Assembly: GCF_900111905.1 (NCBI RefSeq) | Contig: NZ_FOKM01000022.1 | Coordinates: forward strand, 35,696-99,695 | Length of the DNA stretch: 64,000 bases | Direction of reading: 5' to 3' | Source of the DNA: Rhizobium sp. NFR07 | Lineage (GTDB): Bacteria > Pseudomonadota > Alphaproteobacteria > Rhizobiales > Rhizobiaceae | In this document: in pieces, positions 17,136 through 26,042 of the stretch | Numbering within the stretch: the first letter of the stretch is position 1 | Layout: each line of letters begins with the position of its first letter | Notes under the pieces: model-generated | Database searches by the model: none | Seen by the model: only the letters and a program-made list of their open reading frames with translations | What the model was told of the DNA's origin: nothing | Program-made: the position numbers and the translations under genes

Positions 17136-18326
17136 TCACTCCTCGCGCAACTGGCGAAACATGACCTGGGCAAGCGAAGTCCGTAGACGACGCAATGTGC
17201 TGAGCGGTAAGCGCGCTACGCGTCTGAGGGATTCGACCTTCTCGTCCTTGAGGGAGGCCTTCATGGCCATGATTGCCCGGATTTTTAGGAGCGTCGGAAA
17301 AAAGCGGGCCGCACCCGTTATGCTCAAGGGCAAGAAATAGCTGACATGCCTGGTCGAAGCGTTTGTCCAGCTGTCCTTCTCCTGCGATGGCATTACCCGC
17401 AGGTCTACGCTGAGACCGCGCTCAAATCCCCATCTGAGTGTGTCCTCGATTAAAAGCATATCCGGGGTAAAACGCGCGTAAGAAGGATCAACACTCGTTA
17501 CGAAGACTTCGATGCGGGTGCGATCGATGGTGGCGAGGAAGGCTGCGATCGTCCTCCCACCGGACGTTAAACGGAAGAGCCCTACCCGTCCGAGGTCAGA
17601 TCGCTGCGTTGCAGCGACAAGGAAGAAATGACGTGTCGCATCCTCAAAAAACCACTCGTTCGTTTTCCCGTTGCGCAACAGCCAATCCTGCCTCTCCTCA
17701 ATCACCCAGTCGACGGTTGACGTGTAAGTATCGCCATCGTCCGGAAGTTCGAACTGCAGCGGCCCCAGCTTGGCTAACTGTTTGCGCTTTTGCTTGAGGT
17801 CTGCGCGAAACCTGGACGGAAAGCCGCGTTGGAATTTATGGAAACCCTCGTTGCGCTTCTTTTTGACGGCCGACGCTTCAGTTGGGATCGGAAGGCGATA
17901 GAGGCCGAAATTTGCAAGTGCCCGCTTCATCGGCCCATCGTCATCCACCAGTGGCACATGCATAAGATCGCCTGCCGACTTCAAAAGACCTAGGAGCTCC
18001 TGGCAGACAAGGTCATGATCAACGTGGCAAGCAATTAGAGGATCGCCATATTCTTCCTCGGAACCACAGCCGACCGGATCAATTCGCGCGCCGAAACCTC
18101 CCTGGCGCGAGATAAATGGCCATACTGCGATCAATTGATCGTCGTCCCACACGGTCGCACAAAGCAGCCGATCATTTTCGCGATGCTGTCTGGTCTGCCA
18201 TCCCACCTGGCACCACTGAAAGGTTTGGGTATAGCGACTTGTTGGCACAGCCCTTGCGAGATCATCCCACGCGTTCTGCAGACGAATAAAGCCGCTCTCT
18301 CCATCTATAAGCGAAGCTTTAATCAT
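17136..18326 (-). CDS. CelD/BcsL-like GNAT acetyltransferase
   Basis: A 396-residue protein resembling the CelD/BcsL acetyltransferases of cellulose and other polysaccharide loci (GNAT_6-type). Seen: an N-terminal WDDLARAVPTSRYTQTFQWC segment, WPFISRQGGFGARIDPVG, then the acyl-CoA domain with RFRADLKQKRKQLAKLG and LFRLTSGGRTIAAFLATIDR and YARFTPDMLLIEDTLRWGFE. Such proteins are thought to acylate polysaccharide or exported glycans. The C-terminal tail is strongly basic. The gene stands alone, with AT-rich DNA upstream of its start at 18326. Confidence 0.78.
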   Translation of the reverse strand: MIKASLIDGESGFIRLQNAWDDLARAVPTSRYTQTFQWCQVGWQTRQHRENDRLLCATVWDDDQLIAVWPFISRQGGFGARIDPVGCGSEEEYGDPLIACHVDHDLVCQELLGLLKSAGDLMHVPLVDDDGPMKRALANFGLYRLPIPTEASAVKKKRNEGFHKFQRGFPSRFRADLKQKRKQLAKLGPLQFELPDDGDTYTSTVDWVIEERQDWLLRNGKTNEWFFEDATRHFFLVAATQRSDLGRVGLFRLTSGGRTIAAFLATIDRTRIEVFVTSVDPSYARFTPDMLLIEDTLRWGFERGLSVDLRVMPSQEKDSWTNASTRHVSYFLPLSITGAARFFPTLLKIRAIMAMKASLKDEKVESLRRVARLPLSTLRRLRTSLAQVMFRQLREE

Positions 18327-18682
18327 AACAAATCACACCTTCTAACGATATATCTAGACTAACTAGAATGTAGGTTACGAACAGCTACACCTTTCTGTCA
18401 ACCAATACGCTCCAAATCGCAATCACATTTCCAAGATATACATAAATTCAAGCCGCTATGCTCGAAACAAATTCACTACCTAATTTCTATCCTTTCATAA
18501 GCCATCCCATGTGAAACATAGCTAGGCAATTGATGTGGCCTTAAGAACCAGTAGTTGATGCGAGCGAAGGCGCTGGAGGATGACATAATACGTTCTGGCC
18601 CTGCCGGACGTGCGACTGCGTTGTCAGTTGAAACTGGAGCAGCAGGCTGGCGTTTGTGGGCAGCCTGCGTTAATCCGCAGGG
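18327..18682. other. Intergenic region with a hairpin before a small membrane-protein gene
   Basis: About 350 bases. The first half is AT-rich and probably holds the promoter for the leftward acetyltransferase. Near the right end is an 8-bp inverted repeat, GCAGGCTG at 18642-18649 and CAGCCTGC at 18661-18668, ending 14 bases before the small gene at 18683. It could be a leader hairpin. Confidence 0.4.
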
Positions 18683-18814
18683 ATGAGCAAAATCACCCGT
18701 GATTGGATCATTGTCAGCATTGCGTTGATTGCAATGATCTTCGCCTTGAACGGCGGGATCATCTGGTATTCCTACAAACTTCAAGACGAACGTTTCTCAG
18801 CGGAAACGCGCTAG
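18683..18814 (+). CDS. Small single-pass membrane protein (43 aa)
   Basis: A 43-residue frame starting MSKITRDWIIVSIALIAMIF and ending in a polar tail, TAG at 18812. One hydrophobic helix spans about residues 8-30. CAGGG lies 5-9 bases before the ATG. A basic N-terminus, one helix and a hydrophilic tail is the pattern of real small membrane proteins. No family is recognised. Confidence 0.5.
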   Translation: MSKITRDWIIVSIALIAMIFALNGGIIWYSYKLQDERFSAETR

Positions 18815-18862
18815 CGACCGTGCCTCGACTTGTTGCTCCGCTCAAGGGCGGAATAACGGCAA

Positions 18863-19981
18863 TCATGAGCGCCTAAGGCGCAAATAGACGTCGTCGGCAA
18901 TCGCAAGAGAGGCGGTAAGACCCGGGGATTCAATGCCATAGAGCGCGACATAGCCTGAATGGCCGGTCTCTTCCGGTCCCTGGATGACAAAGTCGCCGCC
19001 ACCGCCGCCATCCGGGCCGACAGTCTTCGGCCGGATGCCGGCATAGGCCGGCTGGAGCATATTGTCCTTCAGAAGCGGCCAATACCGGCGAATCGCTGCG
19101 TAGAACTTTTCAGCGCGCGCCAAGTCGACATCGTAGTCCGGCTGAACGGTCCATTCGACATCCGGGCCGAAACGCGCCTGGCCGGCAAAGTCGAGCGTCA
19201 GATGCACCCCAAGACCACCCTGTTCCGGCACCGGATAGATCAGCCGGCTGGCCGGCGACCTGCCCGAAAGCGAAAAATAGCTGCCCTTGGCAAGATGTCT
19301 CTGCGGTATCGTTGCCGGATCCAGGCCATGCATGCCCATCGACACGGACCAGGCGCAGAGACCAGCCGCGTTGATGACGAGGCCAGCCTTGGCCCGAAAG
19401 GGATCGCTGCCGCCAACCGAGAGCAGAGCTCCCTCGGCACACAGTTCACCATCCAGGACAGCGGAATTGACCACGATCGTGCCGCCATGGGCTTCGATGT
19501 CAGTGATATAGGCCTCCATCAATCCGTGGCTGTCTATGATACCCGTCGAAGGCGAGAGCAGCGCCGCATACCCCTCGATCTGCGGCTCCATGGACCGCAA
19601 CTCGCTCGCATCGATCAGACGGCAATCGTCGACGCCGTTGGCGGAGGCCTGGACAAGCAGCTTTTCCAGATAGGCAACCTCTTGCGGGCTAGACGCGACC
19701 ACGAGCTTGCCGCATTGTCGATGCGGCACATGACGCTCGCGGCAATAGGCGTACAGGTCCTGCTTGCCTTTGACGCACAGTTCGGCCTTGCGGCTGCCGC
19801 TCGGATAATAGAGCCCGGCATGAATGACCTCACTGTTGCGCGATGACGAGATGCTTCCCGTCAGCGGTTCGCTCTCGAGCAGGACGACGTCCCGTCCGGC
19901 GATCGCCAGTCGGCGGGCAATCGCCAGGCCCACCACCCCGCCACCGACCACCACGCAGTCGAGTTCAAGCAATTCATCCAT
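18863..19981 (-). CDS. lhgO: FAD-dependent 2-hydroxy-acid oxidase, LhgO-like
   Basis: A 372-residue DAO-fold flavoprotein. It begins MDELLELDCVVVGGGVVGLA (FAD-binding GxGxxG), then LLESEPLTGSISSSRNSEVI and HAGLYYPSGSRKAELCVKG, a combination characteristic of L-2-hydroxyglutarate oxidases. The C-terminus carries AYAGIRPKTVGPDGGGGGDF and GIESPGLTASLAIADDV. LhgO oxidises L-2-hydroxyglutarate to 2-oxoglutarate with transfer of electrons to quinone. ATG at 19981 was chosen over a longer frame from 20122, whose extra 47 residues look non-coding. It stands alone. Confidence 0.88.
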   Translation of the reverse strand: MDELLELDCVVVGGGVVGLAIARRLAIAGRDVVLLESEPLTGSISSSRNSEVIHAGLYYPSGSRKAELCVKGKQDLYAYCRERHVPHRQCGKLVVASSPQEVAYLEKLLVQASANGVDDCRLIDASELRSMEPQIEGYAALLSPSTGIIDSHGLMEAYITDIEAHGGTIVVNSAVLDGELCAEGALLSVGGSDPFRAKAGLVINAAGLCAWSVSMGMHGLDPATIPQRHLAKGSYFSLSGRSPASRLIYPVPEQGGLGVHLTLDFAGQARFGPDVEWTVQPDYDVDLARAEKFYAAIRRYWPLLKDNMLQPAYAGIRPKTVGPDGGGGGDFVIQGPEETGHSGYVALYGIESPGLTASLAIADDVYLRLRRS

Positions 19982-20675
19982 GCGAGCCTGCTCCTGTACG
20001 TAGTCCGCGCGCGGTTTTACGCAGCCTAAATTCGTGCCCTGCCAGTGCGACAGCCCATGATACAAGCGTGGGCGTAAATTGTGCGTGGCGTCAGACGAGA
20101 CGGGACAGTTCGCACCACTCAAAAACCGCCTCGTGCCGGCGCCCCTGTTCTGAGACCGGCGAGGTCAATATGACCGACTTCGTAGACAAGGCAATTCTAA
20201 GCAGTTGCGTATCAACACAGGATGCCTTGTGTCGCGACGGGCTTGCCGCACCGCTGTTGCACGCCGCCGATGCAGCGTGAGGGCAGCTACCTTCTCGAAG
20301 CCCAGCCGCCCTCACCCTTCAACGACATCATGTCGAGGTTTTGCGCTCATCGCAGCGGCGGGATAGCCGGGGGCGAATGAGTCGGCAAGATGCTGGTCTA
20401 TGGTGAACTGCGCACGGATCAAGAGCGTCGCAGCGATGACGTGCTGACTGTGCCGGTTCGATCTCATTGATCGAGGCTACCTGAGGTACACAAGAAGAAG
20501 AGACATACTGCGACAGACTACGTGCCACCTCCTGTTCAGCAGGGCTCAATCCGACCTCAAGGGGCGTAGGCAGGCGGGCCCGGTTTGAGCCTACAAGATT
20601 GAAGTTTCGGATTTTTCTCGTCCGCTCAGCCTGGACTGCTCGGCCTTTGCTACCGGCATTTGGGTTTCGCGACCG

Positions 20676-20829
20676 TCAGCTATACCCGTGAGGTCGCAAA
20701 GCCCTACGCTGTAAGGCGTACATGGACAGACAAAGATATTTATGGCTCAATCCGTTCGGGCCAGTTGCTGATGGCTCTCTGATTCCACCCCATTCTCCCC
20801 TCTGCGTTAGCGTCAGAGGGGATTTTTTT
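20676..20829 (+). ncRNA. Candidate intergenic small RNA ending in a strong terminator
   Basis: No plus-strand gene precedes the terminator at 20797-20829, so a non-coding transcript is the simplest explanation. Upstream possible stems include GCGACC...GGTCGC (about 20669-20697) and TACGC...GCGTA just after it. The 5' end given here is a guess. The sequence was not matched to a known sRNA family. Confidence 0.35.
20797..20829 (+). terminator. Rho-independent terminator
   Basis: Eight-base stem CCCCTCTG (20797-20804) and CAGAGGGG (20814-20821) around a 9-base loop, followed by A and seven T residues. On the minus strand there is no T run, so it acts on rightward transcription. Confidence 0.85.
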
Positions 20830-21098
20830 GAGTGGTAGCGCATGGAGGAACGTTTCGTGGGATGATAGGTCACAAACCTGGTTATCTGCTCCAACAGACC
20901 ATGGCTATCACGTTAGAACCGGGAAACCAGATGCTCCGCGAGGGTCGAAGGCGCACCTGCGAGAGCCGACCGTTTTCATGGTCCGTGATGTGAGCGATAA
21001 TAAGCCGATGACATTTGGGTCGAGACTGCTACTCCGGCGAGCTCCGTTTTGCAAACGGACTGTCGCGCAGGAAACGGCGCAGAAAACCCAAGGATCCG

Positions 21099-21815
21099 TT
21101 AGCGAAACTCACCGATGAGATGTCTATAGGCATATTCGGCGCGACCGTAGCAATCGCGGGCAACGACCTCCAGACCCGCTCGATTGTTGACGACAACCCT
21201 GTTACGGGTTGATCGGACCAACCTCTGGGCCTCCAGACGAGGGAGGACTTCGGCAACATCGTCGTAATCTGCGAGTGCCATGGCGGAAAGTGATTTTTTG
21301 GTCAACGGTATCTCGTCCCCATCCATGCGATCGTGGCACATCAACAGGCATCGCGCCACGCGTTCTTCCGGGCTGTGACTGACAGCGGCGAAAGCGTTGT
21401 AGGCGGACTGAACAAGAAACGCCTCGACGAAGCGATCCAGGAGCTGGCGCAGCGATGGCAAGGTCTCAACCATTTCCTGCAGAGATTGAACCGAGATCTG
21501 ATAGCCACGGCCCTCGATTTTCATGATGACGTCGAACAGGCTCGGCTGACGCGACAGCGCTGGCAAAGCCGGTATTATGCCCTCGCGGCCGATGATGCCG
21601 ATCTCGCTTGTCTTTTTTTTCGGGGAGCGAGCAATAACAGAGGCGACTCCAGCTTGCAGAAAATAAGCCTCTCGGGTCTCCTCCCCGAAAGCAACCAGGA
21701 CTGAACCTACTGGCAGGTTGACCGGCTCAAGCTTGCTCGCCAGTGCCTCACGCGCTCGCAGATCCCCGTGGGCAAGAAGCGTGTGGGCCGATCCGATATC
21801 AACACCGTTTTTCAT
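21099..21815 (-). CDS. Crp/Fnr-family transcriptional regulator
   Basis: A 238-residue regulator from ATG 21815 (MKNGVDIGSAHTLLAHGDLR). The N-terminal cyclic-nucleotide-binding-like beta roll has LPVGSVLVAFGEETREAYFL and SEIGIIGREGIIPALPALS. A long dimerisation helix and the segment SPEERVARCLLMCHDRMDGD follow, then a winged helix (LTKKSLSAMALADYDDVAEV, LEAQRLVRSTRNRVVVNNRA). No Fnr-type cysteine cluster is seen at the N-terminus and the helix-turn-helix is divergent. The signal and targets are unknown. The upstream frame to 21920 is less likely coding. Confidence 0.82.
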   Translation of the reverse strand: MKNGVDIGSAHTLLAHGDLRAREALASKLEPVNLPVGSVLVAFGEETREAYFLQAGVASVIARSPKKKTSEIGIIGREGIIPALPALSRQPSLFDVIMKIEGRGYQISVQSLQEMVETLPSLRQLLDRFVEAFLVQSAYNAFAAVSHSPEERVARCLLMCHDRMDGDEIPLTKKSLSAMALADYDDVAEVLPRLEAQRLVRSTRNRVVVNNRAGLEVVARDCYGRAEYAYRHLIGEFR

Positions 21816-22028
21816 GTAAGCCCCGCTTGCTGTTTCTACTGCATGGGGCTGCGATGAGGCATGCCTCTCGCAGACGGCAACTGAATTTCCCTCTGTCAGG
21901 GTAGCCCAGTACGCGACCAAGTCAGAACATGACGGTCGACCGGCCGTATATTAGAATATCGCTACATAGAAAGCCAGCGACTCGATGATGACCCTAAAGC
22001 GAACGGTTGGATCTCACTCGCGTTTTTC

Positions 22029-22146
22029 GCCGACGGCGCTGTCGGCTTACTGCCTGATCCGTATAGCGAAGGGTGGACGATAGCTTCACCGCCCTACGGT
22101 ACCAAGCTATCGTCCACAGGCGCCCGAAAGCGGCGGCGTCGGGCGC
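22029..22146. repeat. Three consecutive hairpins in an intergenic region
   Basis: Between the Crp-type gene and the glycosyltransferase gene lie three inverted repeats in a row: GCCGAC/GTCGGC (22029-22034, 22041-22046), a perfect 14-bp stem GTGGACGATAGCTT/AAGCTATCGTCCAC (22073-22086, 22104-22117), and GCGCCCGA/TCGGGCGC (22120-22127, 22139-22146). No T run follows. It may be a structured RNA, an operator or a repeat element. Confidence 0.7.
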
Positions 22147-22502
22147 GAGCGGATTATGTCATCAGCGAAATAAAGCGCAAGCGGTTTGGTAATATACTAA
22201 CGTTTTCAGCACCCGCGAGCTGCCTGTGTTCCGGACGCAGTTTTCGAAGAGGTTGCAGACCTGCATGGGTTGACCAGATCGTCGAGATTCCCTGCGGACA
22301 ACCGACGCGCCGCCGCAAGCAGTCCGGATTTCAGGTCATGCATCTGCAGATTTCCAAGGGAGGCAAGTTCCGCCAAGTAACCTTTTATGCGCGTACTATG
22401 CATGATCCGGTAAACATCGTACTGTGATCGCGGTCTTGCAACATACCTGTCACCTGCTGCTGAATAGCTTTTTTACATCCGATAAAAATGGAGATATTGT
22501 CG

Positions 22503-23537
22503 ATGAAAACGGTGTCGGTTGTTATGGGAACATATAACGGCGCTAAATTCATCGATGAACAGATCGATAGCCTTCTCAATCAAACCTTCAAACCCCACGA
22601 AATTATAATATGCGACGACCAGTCGACCGATGCGACGTTTAAAATTGTGTCGCGATTGGCATCGCAGAGCTCGGTTCCGATCCTTTTGCATCGGAACGCA
22701 CACCGGCTGGGCTTTGAAGACAATTTCATCAAAGCAGCCAATCTTGCTACGGGCGAGTTGGTTGCGTTTTGCGATCAGGACGATATCTGGTTTCCAGATA
22801 AACTTCACGTCGTCGCTCGGCATTTCGATTCCAAAGATGTGTCGCTCTGCGTGCACACAGCGATCACGATTGACGAGACCGGGCTTGAGCTCGACAAGTT
22901 CAGCCAGGGGATTACCGCCGATAGAGTGAACGATCCTCTCTCATACAGTCCGTGGTTTACCTATTTTGGTTTCTCCATGACGTTTCGTCGCGCTCTGTTG
23001 GACATCCTTCCGCACGAGCAGCGGGGGATCGATTTCATAAGCGGGCATGATCACCTGGCTCATGATCGGTGGATCATGTTCCTTGCAAACATCAGCGGAA
23101 AAACCGTCGAGCTTGCCCAACCACTGGTCGGATATCGTCAGCATTCCTCGAACGTCTTTGGCGCGAAAGGCAAACGGAAGCCCCCTGTGAACGGGGATAA
23201 TCTCTTTGAGAACTTCGCCAAATATTACGCCTTCATGGCGAACAAACGAGAGATCATTGATAATCTTCCCGACGAGAAATCCGAAATCTTTCCGCTGCTC
23301 AACAAAGAAAACATCATGGCCTACATCGAAATGGCGAGCATGAACCTTGAGGCCAGATCGAAGATTTATCGATCGAGGCGCAGAATATCGGCGACAAGGA
23401 ACCTGATCATCGCGTCGCTCGGCGGACATTTTAAGGAGGTACCAAGTGGAAATTTCATCCGCAGGGATTTTTTGAAAGACCTCGGCTACGTGGTGACGAA
23501 CACGCGATGGTCGAGGGAGCTTGCAAGCCGCCAATAG
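22503..23537 (+). CDS. Family 2 glycosyltransferase
   Basis: A 344-residue GT-A glycosyltransferase. It begins MKTVSVVMGTYNGAKFIDEQ, with IIICDDQSTDATF (nucleotide-binding DD) and LVAFCDQDDIWFPDKL, where QDD is the DxD-like metal site. These are the hallmarks of rhamnosyl- or galactosyl-type GT2 enzymes acting in the cytoplasm on lipid-linked glycans. ATG 22503 has GGAG eight bases upstream; an alternative ATG is at 22488. Its A+T content is higher than that of its neighbours, as is common for acquired glycosyltransferases. The acceptor is unknown. Confidence 0.88.
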   Translation: MKTVSVVMGTYNGAKFIDEQIDSLLNQTFKPHEIIICDDQSTDATFKIVSRLASQSSVPILLHRNAHRLGFEDNFIKAANLATGELVAFCDQDDIWFPDKLHVVARHFDSKDVSLCVHTAITIDETGLELDKFSQGITADRVNDPLSYSPWFTYFGFSMTFRRALLDILPHEQRGIDFISGHDHLAHDRWIMFLANISGKTVELAQPLVGYRQHSSNVFGAKGKRKPPVNGDNLFENFAKYYAFMANKREIIDNLPDEKSEIFPLLNKENIMAYIEMASMNLEARSKIYRSRRRISATRNLIIASLGGHFKEVPSGNFIRRDFLKDLGYVVTNTRWSRELASRQ

Positions 23538-23607
23538 AAGCGCTCCAACGTGCTCCTGGGCGCGCCCTGGGTGCCACACACATCACCCCGGCAATGCCTT
23601 ACCAGGA

Positions 23608-24822
23608 TCACGCCGTATCTATCTCTCTTATTTGGCTGGCGAGACGGGCAGCCGATCCCATGGACAATGTCCATCCGAGGGAGCCGTGGCCGCAGTTCAC
23701 ATATAACCCTTTAAGCCGTGTCACGCCGATGATGGGCTGATTATCGGGTGTCATTGGTCTGAAACCTGTCCACGCATTGACCTCTGCGCGATAATCTCCG
23801 GCAGCCGGAAAAGCCCGTTCGGCGGCTTGCGCAAATGATGAGAAGCGTTGGGCATCAAACCTCTGATCGAGCGGCCCGAGATCTGCAACACCTGCTATTC
23901 TAAGTCGATCAGCCAAGCGGCAGAAGACGATCTTGCGAGTGCTGTCGGTAATGCTCACGTGAGGTGCGTCCGGCAGCGCTGGTATCGTCATGGAGTAGCC
24001 TTGGAGCGGCCAGATCGGGAGCGCTATACCCGCACGTGCCGCGATGCGACGGCTGTCGACGCCTAAAGCGATGACGGCTCGACGGCACGCGATCTCGCCC
24101 CGGTCGGTGCGGATTGAGGCAAGCCGTCCGCGGTCACTGTCTATATCGGTGATCCTGGTTCCAAACCGGAAAGAGACACCATAATCTTCTTCAAGAATGT
24201 TTCTCAAGCCGCGACAGAACAGACTGCAATCACCGGCCTCGTCCTCAGGCGACCAGAGTGCGCCAGCGATTGGGTGGGCATAACTGGCAAGCGCCGGCTC
24301 GATTTCGAGCGCCTCGCGTGGCGATAGGAGGGACTGCCTCACTCCCGCAGATCGCTTCATTGAGATCGTTTGTTCAGCATCGCGTAGCCCAGCCTGAGAG
24401 GCGTACAGCGTCAACTTCCCCGACATTCGGTGATCGAAACCGAGGCGGCTTGATATAGACCTAAATCGCTGCCGGCTCTCGAGCGCGAGATCGAGCAGTC
24501 TCAACGTGTTGCGTTCGAACCTTCGTTTCGAGCCGTTCGCTAGGAATGAGCACGACCAACGCGCGAACTGCCATGACGCCGTCGGGCGAATGCGCACGGC
24601 GGGATCCCGCCTCGTCAGGTAGGATGGGATTTTCCGCAGTAAGGCGGGTGACGAGAAGGCGTCGGTGAAGAGGTAGCTCAATTGCGCGCCATTGCCGGAG
24701 CTTGCACCGGCGCCCGGCCCCTCGGCGGCGTCGACGACTGTGACCTGATGGCCGTCTTCGGCCAGGGCAAGGGCCGTCGTCAAACCGACGACACCCGCGC
24801 CAAGAACAACGATCTCACGCAC
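23608..24822 (-). CDS. D-amino-acid dehydrogenase-like FAD oxidoreductase
   Basis: A 404-residue DadA/DAO-fold flavoprotein. The N-terminus is REIVVLGAGVVGLTTALALA, followed by VVDAAEGPGAGASSGNGAQL, the typical glycine/serine-rich FAD loop. The C-terminus has WTGFRPMTPDNQPIIG and YVNCGHGSLGWTLSMGSA, matching DadA. The family oxidatively deaminates D-amino acids to imines/2-oxo acids, passing electrons to the respiratory chain. It is the last gene of a four-gene leftward operon and overlaps the RidA gene by 8 bases. A RidA protein next door supports imine production. The exact amino acid is not known. Confidence 0.88.
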   Translation of the reverse strand: MREIVVLGAGVVGLTTALALAEDGHQVTVVDAAEGPGAGASSGNGAQLSYLFTDAFSSPALLRKIPSYLTRRDPAVRIRPTASWQFARWSCSFLANGSKRRFERNTLRLLDLALESRQRFRSISSRLGFDHRMSGKLTLYASQAGLRDAEQTISMKRSAGVRQSLLSPREALEIEPALASYAHPIAGALWSPEDEAGDCSLFCRGLRNILEEDYGVSFRFGTRITDIDSDRGRLASIRTDRGEIACRRAVIALGVDSRRIAARAGIALPIWPLQGYSMTIPALPDAPHVSITDSTRKIVFCRLADRLRIAGVADLGPLDQRFDAQRFSSFAQAAERAFPAAGDYRAEVNAWTGFRPMTPDNQPIIGVTRLKGLYVNCGHGSLGWTLSMGSAARLASQIREIDTA

Positions 24823-25303
24823 TGGCTGTTACCCTCTTCGAGACACGCGCGATGACTTCGATCTCCACCGGCGCTCCGCGTGGAAGAGACATGACGCCGA
24901 TCGCCGTACGTGCATGCCGGCCGTGTGCTCTAAAGACCTTCTCGAATACCTCCGATGCGTGGTCGATGATCGGAGATATTGTGGTAAAGTCAGGCGAGCA
25001 GTTGAGGTAACCAGATAGCCTGACGATTTCCTCGACCTCCGAAAGCTTTCCTCGGGTCGCAGTTGAGAGCTGGGCTATCACGTTCAAGGCTGAGAGCCTG
25101 GCAGCTTCCGCAGCCAGTTTTTCATCTAGGTTGAGCCCGACCTTGCCGACGTAGCGCAACGCACCGTTATCAAGTGGTAGTTGGCCGGATACGAAGACGA
25201 GATCGCCAACGATCTTAAAACCTACGAGTTTGCCCGCGGGCGCAGACGTCGTGGGAAGATGCATATTCAAAGCGGCCAGACGGTTCTCGGGGCTATCAAT
25301 CAC
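24815..25303 (-). CDS. RidA-family (YjgH/TdcF-like) imine deaminase
   Basis: A 162-residue RidA protein. From GTG 25303 it reads VIDSPENRLAALNMHLPTTS, then FVSGQLPL, and later FRAHGRHARTAIGVMSLPRG, where the conserved arginine of the RidA active site (RTAIGV) is present. Members hydrolyse reactive enamine/imine intermediates. The GTG start overlaps the stop of the upstream hydrolase gene by 8 bases; an ATG at 25264 would cut into the conserved fold, and the longer frame from 25432 lies inside the upstream gene. It is translationally coupled to the dehydrogenase gene that follows. Confidence 0.85.
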   Translation of the reverse strand: MIDSPENRLAALNMHLPTTSAPAGKLVGFKIVGDLVFVSGQLPLDNGALRYVGKVGLNLDEKLAAEAARLSALNVIAQLSTATRGKLSEVEEIVRLSGYLNCSPDFTTISPIIDHASEVFEKVFRAHGRHARTAIGVMSLPRGAPVEIEVIARVSKRVTASA

Positions 25304-26042
25304 AGCGCAGCTCCGATCGCGCGTGGTTGTAACGCCGGGCTGCCGCGAGCAGCCCTTCAAATACATAATGATCAAGAGGCGAGACCGCATATTCCGGATG
25401 CCATTGCACCCCGACGGCGAAGTCGTGACCAACCACGTCGATCGCCTCTATGACACCATCGTCGGCAACCGCAATGGTGCGATAGGCCGGTGAAGGCATG
25501 ACAGCCTGATGATGCACGCTATTGACCTGGAAGACGCTGCAGGCGGCCGCTGGGATCCAGTCGGTCGCGCCCGTGATTTGGATGGCATGGTGGCGCTTCG
25601 TTGCAGGGCTGTCGGGACTATGGTCGAGTGCACCAGGAACGTCGTGCAAAATGTCCTGAACAAGCCCGCCTCCGAGGGTGACCGCGAGAAGCTGCATTCC
25701 GTTGCAGATGCCCAACGTCGGGAGGTTGAGAACGAGCGCTCCCTCGATCAACATTTTTTCAAATTTCGTTCGTTCTGCTTTTGTGACGAGCGCTTTTTGG
25801 GGTCGCTGACGATAGAGAGCCGGATCTATGTCGAAGAGACCTCCGGTGATGATCAGACCATCGACGAGCGTAAGATAGTCATTTGCGGCATTCCCATAGG
25901 GCAGAATGATAGGAACGCCACCGGCAGCAAGAATGATATCGCAGTAATTTCGGCGGATCGCGTATTCTGCTTCAGCTGCCAGGTCTGTGCCGACGTCCGG
26001 GGTTATACCGATGAGCGGACGTGGTATCGAAGCGTTTCTCAT
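25296..26042 (-). CDS. Class-I glutamine-amidotransferase-like hydrolase (PuuD/peptidase C26)
   Basis: A 248-residue gamma-glutamyl hydrolase-like enzyme. It starts MRNASIPRPLIGITPDVGTD, has GLIITGGLFDIDPALY, then the nucleophile elbow LPTLGICNGMQLL (catalytic Cys) and VQWHPEY (catalytic His). PuuD relatives release glutamate from gamma-glutamyl-GABA and similar amides. ATG 26042 forms an ATGA overlap with the M20 peptidase stop; ATG 26051 is an alternative. Together with the M20 peptidase it suggests cleavage of amide-linked amino compounds. Confidence 0.88.
   Translation of the reverse strand: MRNASIPRPLIGITPDVGTDLAAEAEYAIRRNYCDIILAAGGVPIILPYGNAANDYLTLVDGLIITGGLFDIDPALYRQRPQKALVTKAERTKFEKMLIEGALVLNLPTLGICNGMQLLAVTLGGGLVQDILHDVPGALDHSPDSPATKRHHAIQITGATDWIPAAACSVFQVNSVHHQAVMPSPAYRTIAVADDGVIEAIDVVGHDFAVGVQWHPEYAVSPLDHYVFEGLLAAARRYNHARSELRCD

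Larger units (their letters stand above)
19982..21098. other. Long intergenic region (1.1 kb) containing a candidate small RNA
   Basis: No protein gene could be supported. A short frame at 20170-20280 (MTDFVDKAILSSCVSTQDAL...) lacks a good start context. The best signal is a rho-independent terminator on the plus strand at 20797-20829 that no annotated gene explains. Confidence 0.45.

Noticed and set aside
18959..19846. Plus-strand frame of about 295 codons
   Set aside because: Opposite-strand shadow of the LhgO-like gene; arginine-rich and without motifs.
20170..20280. Short frame MTDFVDKAILSSCVSTQDAL...
   Set aside because: Start context is weak, no family match, and codon pattern is not convincing.
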